From positions 1-17,847 of the forward strand of contig JAEEIS010000245.1 in NCBI GenBank assembly GCA_016281475.1: a DNA stretch of 17,847 nucleotides, given 5' to 3'. Position numbers and translations under genes: made by a program. The notes under the pieces were generated by a model. That model was not told where the DNA came from and ran no database searches. It was given only the letters and a program-made list of their open reading frames with translations. Shown here one piece after another: positions 15,246 to 17,847 of this stretch (positions within the stretch are counted from its first letter, which is position 1; each line of letters begins with the position of its first letter). The stretch comes from Bacteroidales bacterium (GTDB taxonomy: Bacteria > Bacteroidota > Bacteroidia > Bacteroidales > P3).

Positions 15246-15345
15246 AACTTATATTTTATATTTAATGTTATTAAGATGGCAGCCAATTTTCAATTCAAAA
15301 AACGGCAGCCAATTTTCAACTTTCAATTATCAATTTTCAATTTAA
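15246..15345 (-). repeat. Leader with duplicated 16-mer before the DRTGG gene
   Basis: The plus-strand word GGCAGCCAATTTTCAA occurs at 15278-15293 and 15304-15319, 26 bases apart, and more AATTTTCAA words follow to 15341. On the minus strand this is the untranslated leader between the promoter box at 15355-15362 and the ATG at 15245. It could be a regulatory leader or simply another iterated-word spacer. Confidence 0.65.
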
Positions 15346-15354
15346 TTGACGGTG

Positions 15355-15362
15355 CAAATATA
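15355..15362 (-). promoter_or_regulatory. Bacteroidetes -7 promoter box for the DRTGG operon
   Basis: On the minus strand this reads TATATTTG, a perfect TAnnTTTG box of the Bacteroidetes primary sigma factor, followed by CACC. The upstream -33 region is T-rich without an exact TTTG at the ideal distance. Transcription would start near 15348, giving a leader of about 100 bases before the DRTGG ATG. It lies on the strand opposite to the LD-carboxypeptidase gene, so the two units diverge. Confidence 0.65.
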
Positions 15363-15449
15363 CAAAAAAATAATAAATTAAAAGTTAAAATGCAAAAAAT
15401 ATCATTTTCACCCACACAATAACCGTCCTCCATCTACGTTATACCAAGC

Positions 15450-16361
15450 ATGATACGCCCTCAATACCTACACCCCGGCGACCGCGTCGCCATCGTCGCT
15501 CCGGCACGCAAAATCTCTCGTCAGGAGCTAGAACCAGCCCTTGCGCTGCTCCGTTCGTGGCAGCTCGACGTGGTGCTGCCCGACCACCTTTTCGACTCCC
15601 TCAACCAATTTGCCGGCGACGACGCCACCCGCGCCCTCACCCTCCAGCAGCAGCTCGACGACCCCGCCCTCCGCGCCATCTTCTGCGCTCGTGGCGGCTA
15701 CGGCACCGTCCGCATCATCGACCGCCTCGACTTCTCCCGCTTCCGCCAGCACCCCAAATGGCTCATTGGCTACAGCGACATCACCGTCCTCCACAGCCAC
15801 ATCCACCGCCACCTCGGCATCGAAACCCTCCACGCCACCATGCCCGTCAACATACCCGCCGACGCGCCCTTCACCCCCTACCCCGCCGTCGAAACCCTCC
15901 GCCAGGCCCTCTTCGGCAAGCCCCTCTCCCACACGCTCCCCTCCCACCCCTTCAACCGCGCAGGCACCGCACAGGGGCAGCTCGTCGGCGGCAACCTCTC
16001 CATCCTCTACAGCCTCTGCGGCTCCCCCTCCGACATCGACACCGACGGCAAAATCCTCTTCATCGAAGACCTCGACGAATACCTCTACCACATCGACCGC
16101 ATGATAATGAACCTCAAACGCTGCGGCCGCCTCGCACGCCTCGCAGGCCTCATCGTCGGGCAGATGAGCGACATGCACGACAACACCATCCCCTTCGGCT
16201 CCACCGCCGAACAAATCATCCGCCACGCCGTGTCCGAATACACCTACCCCGTCTGCTACAACTACCCCTCCGGCCACAACGGCACCGACAACCACGCCCT
16301 CATCCTCGGCCGCACCGCCACCCTCAACGTCACCCCCGACAGTTCATCCCTCTCCTTCTGA
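15450..16361 (+). CDS. ldcA: LD-carboxypeptidase (peptidase family S66)
   Basis: A 303-residue protein, close to the usual length of cytosolic LdcA (about 304). The enzyme removes the terminal D-Ala from murein tetrapeptides during cell-wall recycling. The catalytic triad can be placed as Ser109 (IGYSDIT, 106-112), Glu206 (LFIEDLDE, 203-210) and His276 (PSGHNGTDNH, 273-282). The FCARGGYG stretch (78-85) and the GGNLSILYSLCG stretch (180-191) are family hallmarks. No signal peptide. The ATG at 15450 gives the normal N-terminus (RPQYLHPGDRVAIVAPA). Codons strongly prefer C at the third position, which leaves long open frames on the other plus frames and on the minus strand. It is a lone gene, divergent from the DRTGG operon. 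An MccF-type immunity protein is an alternative in the same family. Confidence 0.93.
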   Translation: MIRPQYLHPGDRVAIVAPARKISRQELEPALALLRSWQLDVVLPDHLFDSLNQFAGDDATRALTLQQQLDDPALRAIFCARGGYGTVRIIDRLDFSRFRQHPKWLIGYSDITVLHSHIHRHLGIETLHATMPVNIPADAPFTPYPAVETLRQALFGKPLSHTLPSHPFNRAGTAQGQLVGGNLSILYSLCGSPSDIDTDGKILFIEDLDEYLYHIDRMIMNLKRCGRLARLAGLIVGQMSDMHDNTIPFGSTAEQIIRHAVSEYTYPVCYNYPSGHNGTDNHALILGRTATLNVTPDSSSLSF

Positions 16362-16646
16362 CTCCCGAATCAAGACTCACACAACCACACATTTGCCATA
16401 CCCAACTCATGGCACCCGTTATCCCCCACACATATTCTGTGCGTGACTGTTACTATTTCCCCAGCGTACCATTGCCGGCAACACCCCGGAGCCCTACGCC
16501 CTACCTCAATTTGTAATAGCCAAAATCGCTTTAACGCGCTGTTGCAGAAAACAACCTCTCCTCCCCGTCATCACTCACTCCGCCCTAACTCCCCCTGCTT
16601 CTACCAGCCCTTTCCTCCCGCTTTTCTTTTGCACTTATCCTATCCT
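16362..16646 (+). other. Gene-free C-rich stretch
   Basis: 285 bases after the LD-carboxypeptidase stop with no credible gene. The sequence is rich in C and T on the plus strand like the preceding gene, and an open frame passes through only because of that composition. No terminator hairpin with a T tract is seen directly after the stop. The word TTTAACGCGCTGTT (16534 region) loosely resembles TTAGCGCGCTAT near 16758. Confidence 0.5.
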
Positions 16647-16733
16647 TATTCTATATTTATACTTTAGTTATACCTTAGTTATTCTATATATAATAGTATA
16701 ACTAAGGTATAACTAAAGTATAAATATAGAATA
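16647..16733. repeat. Perfect 36-bp inverted repeat with 11-mer substructure
   Basis: Arms 16647-16682 and 16698-16733 are exact complements (36 of 36) around a 15-base loop, in which CTAT and ATAG could add four more pairs. Each arm contains two 11-base units, ATACTTTAGTT and ATACCTTAGTT, or their complement AACTAAGGTAT and AACTAAAGTAT. It is strongly AT-rich and not followed by a T tract, so it is not a standard intrinsic terminator. It could be a cruciform, a protein-binding site with four half sites, or a transposon remnant. Confidence 0.85.
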
Positions 16734-16758
16734 TATGACGAATCCACAAGGCGTTGTT

Positions 16759-16781
16759 AGCGCGCTATCGGCGCTTTTTTT
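16759..16781 (+). terminator. Possible intrinsic terminator
   Basis: AGCGC (16759-16763), seven-base loop, GCGCT (16771-16775), then seven T (16775-16781). The stem is short but GC-rich and the T tract follows at once. It would stop plus-strand transcription coming from the LD-carboxypeptidase side before the next gene. It overlaps the palindrome TAGCGCGCTA. Confidence 0.45.
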
Positions 16782-16789
16782 GAAGAAAA

Positions 16790-16910
16790 TTACCTTGCTG
16801 GTCTCGTTGGTCTGGATTTGCAGTCCAGCCCAACAGTGTAACAGGATTTGCAATCTGCATAACAATCTTCGATGTTGAATCTATAATGAGGCTTCTTATG
16901 GCGACTACAC
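16790..16910. repeat. REP-like GGATTTGCA motifs
   Basis: Two copies of GGATTTGCA(G/A)TC occur at 16814-16825 and 16844-16855. The first sits in the perfect hairpin CTGGA-TTTGCAG-TCCAG (16812-16828). The second is a weaker palindrome. Similar GGATTTGCAATCC motifs are, as far as I recall, dispersed in Bacteroidetes genomes. I cannot confirm copy number here. The minus-strand open frame over it has no recognisable domain and is treated as a by-product. Confidence 0.4.
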
Positions 16911-16941
16911 AATAATTCTTTGTTTTTAGCGTTATAAACGT

Positions 16942-17847
16942 ATGGAATCTCAGAACGTGGAATATAAGCAGTCGTGGAAGGACGAGTACCTAAAATGGAT
17001 ATGTGGCTTTGCCAACGCCCAAGGCGGCACCATCTATATTGGTATTGACGACAACGGCAAAGTCGTAGGGGTTGACGATGCAAAAAAGTTGATGGAGGAT
17101 ATACCCAACAAAATTGTCAACTACTTGGGTATTGTGAACGATGTTGATTTGCTTAATAAGGATGGGAAAGCCTATATCCGGATAACGGTTATTCCAAGCA
17201 ATACACCAATTTCTTATCATGGCAAACTATACTATCGTTCCGGAAGTACACTGCAGGAATTGAGCGGCACGGCAGCCCAGAATTTTCTTTTGAGGAAGAT
17301 GGGGACTACTTGGGATAGCCAGATTGTTGAGCATTCCTCACTAAATGATATTGACACAACAGCGGTTGAGTACTTTTTAAGGAAAGGCGTGGATAATGGC
17401 AGGCTGACTACCGAGGCAAAAAACGACAGCCTACAGAAAATCCTTGCCAACCTCAGATTGGTGGATAACGATGGTCGCCTGACAATGGCTGCTCTTATGT
17501 TGTTCGGAAAAGATCCCCAACAATTCTGCCTGAATGCCCGCTTCAAAATCGGACGTTTTGGAAGAAATGGCGGTGAACTTTTCACCCAAGACTTGATTGA
17601 AGGCAACCTTATCCAGATGGCAGACAAGATTATGTCCATCTTAAGCGACAAGTATTTGATTCGCCCTATCCACTACGAAGGGCTACAACGCATAGAACCA
17701 CTCGAGATACCCGAATTGGGACTTCGTGAACTTATTTATAACGCCATCATTCACAAGTCGTATGATGGCCCCGACATACAAATGAAAGTATTCGATGACC
17801 GTATAACCTTGTGGAATTACGGTATGCTGCCGGATGGTATCACTGTC
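16942..17847 (+). CDS. AlbA_2/Schlafen-type ATP-binding protein (3' end beyond window)
   Basis: 302 codons are present with no stop before the window edge. The N-terminus (MESQNVEYKQSWKDEYLKWI, then CGFANAQGGTIYIGIDDNG at 21-39) is the AlbA_2 domain (Schlafen-like, formerly called divergent AAA-4), with DAKKLMEDIPNKIVN following. Residues about 255-302 begin a HATPase_c_4 module (GLRELIYNAIIHKSY, 260-274, with Asn267 as N-box residue). These proteins are often transcriptional regulators or accessory genes of mobile or defence-related regions; the exact role is unknown. The ATG at 16942 gives the family-typical start. Its base use is more AT-rich and less C-ending than the LD-carboxypeptidase gene, which may suggest separate acquisition. 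Confidence 0.9.
   Translation, partial: MESQNVEYKQSWKDEYLKWICGFANAQGGTIYIGIDDNGKVVGVDDAKKLMEDIPNKIVNYLGIVNDVDLLNKDGKAYIRITVIPSNTPISYHGKLYYRSGSTLQELSGTAAQNFLLRKMGTTWDSQIVEHSSLNDIDTTAVEYFLRKGVDNGRLTTEAKNDSLQKILANLRLVDNDGRLTMAALMLFGKDPQQFCLNARFKIGRFGRNGGELFTQDLIEGNLIQMADKIMSILSDKYLIRPIHYEGLQRIEPLEIPELGLRELIYNAIIHKSYDGPDIQMKVFDDRITLWNYGMLPDGITV

Noticed and set aside
15528..16295. Minus-strand open frame of 255 codons over the LD-carboxypeptidase gene
   Set aside because: The translation is almost only Val, Ala, Gly, Asp and Glu, the mirror of C-ending codons on the plus strand. The catalytic triad and family motifs of S66 peptidase are on the plus frame.
15557..16516. Plus-strand open frame of 319 codons, offset from the LD-carboxypeptidase frame
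   Set aside because: Arg/Pro/His-rich with no domain; it is open only because the region lacks A/T-rich stop codons.
16790..17083. Minus-strand open frame of 97 codons before and over the AlbA_2 gene
   Set aside because: Its N-terminal half is antisense to the conserved AlbA_2 domain and its C-terminal half is the REP-like repeat; no family features.
1..17847. CRISPR array, tRNA or rRNA genes
   Set aside because: No regularly spaced direct repeats of 24-40 bases with unique spacers, no cloverleaf with CCA-type ends and no rRNA-like conserved stretches were recognised on either strand.

Overview
The window looks like a piece of chromosome from a Bacteroidales (Bacteroidota) bacterium, probably an uncultured gut-type lineage. 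The evidence is two large secreted proteins ending in type IX secretion system (T9SS) type A sorting domains (YPNP near the start of the domain), SusD-less outer-membrane beta-barrel proteins with an aromatic C-terminus, a TAnnTTTG-type Bacteroidetes -7 promoter box, start codons without clear Shine-Dalgarno sequences, and AT-rich spacers. The lower taxonomic rank cannot be read from the sequence.

Layout. Bases 1-12507 are an uninterrupted run of minus-strand genes. In transcription order they are: an acyltransferase-3 membrane protein (12507-11536), a choice-of-anchor L/T9SS surface protein (11507-9786), a 2009-residue fibronectin-III/MAM-like/T9SS surface protein (9670-3641), two paralogous outer-membrane beta-barrel proteins (3519-2653 and 2572-1691), a secreted propeller-like protein (1645-773), a nitroreductase (759-235) and the start of a small membrane protein that leaves the window (225-1). 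A strong hairpin at 3553-3600 separates the giant surface protein from the barrel genes. Bases 12508-12909 hold no credible gene but carry a 276-bp MITE-like element with 28-bp terminal inverted repeats and several internal hairpins. Bases 12910-15245 (minus) form a three-gene signalling cluster: a DRTGG-domain protein, a RsbW-like GHKL ATPase and a protein combining two ferredoxin clusters, an [FeFe]-hydrogenase H-cluster-like domain and a C-terminal Fe-S domain. It is driven by a good Bacteroidetes promoter near 15355. Divergently, on the plus strand, lie an LD-carboxypeptidase (15450-16361), a 580-bp gene-free stretch with a 36-bp perfect inverted repeat, a terminator-like hairpin and REP-like motifs, and the 5' part of an AlbA_2/Schlafen-type ATP-binding protein that leaves the window at 17847.

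How it may work together. The T9SS cargo genes and barrel proteins make a cell-surface region. The DRTGG/ATPase/H-cluster trio resembles the regulatory genes that usually precede electron-bifurcating [FeFe]-hydrogenase operons in Clostridia and Bacteroidetes, but no catalytic hydrogenase subunits follow it here. The most unusual non-coding property is that many spacers are built from short iterated words of 7-11 bases, often beginning in the stop codon of the upstream gene. One composite version, with a CCTCGCGGGG core, occurs twice about 13 kb apart.
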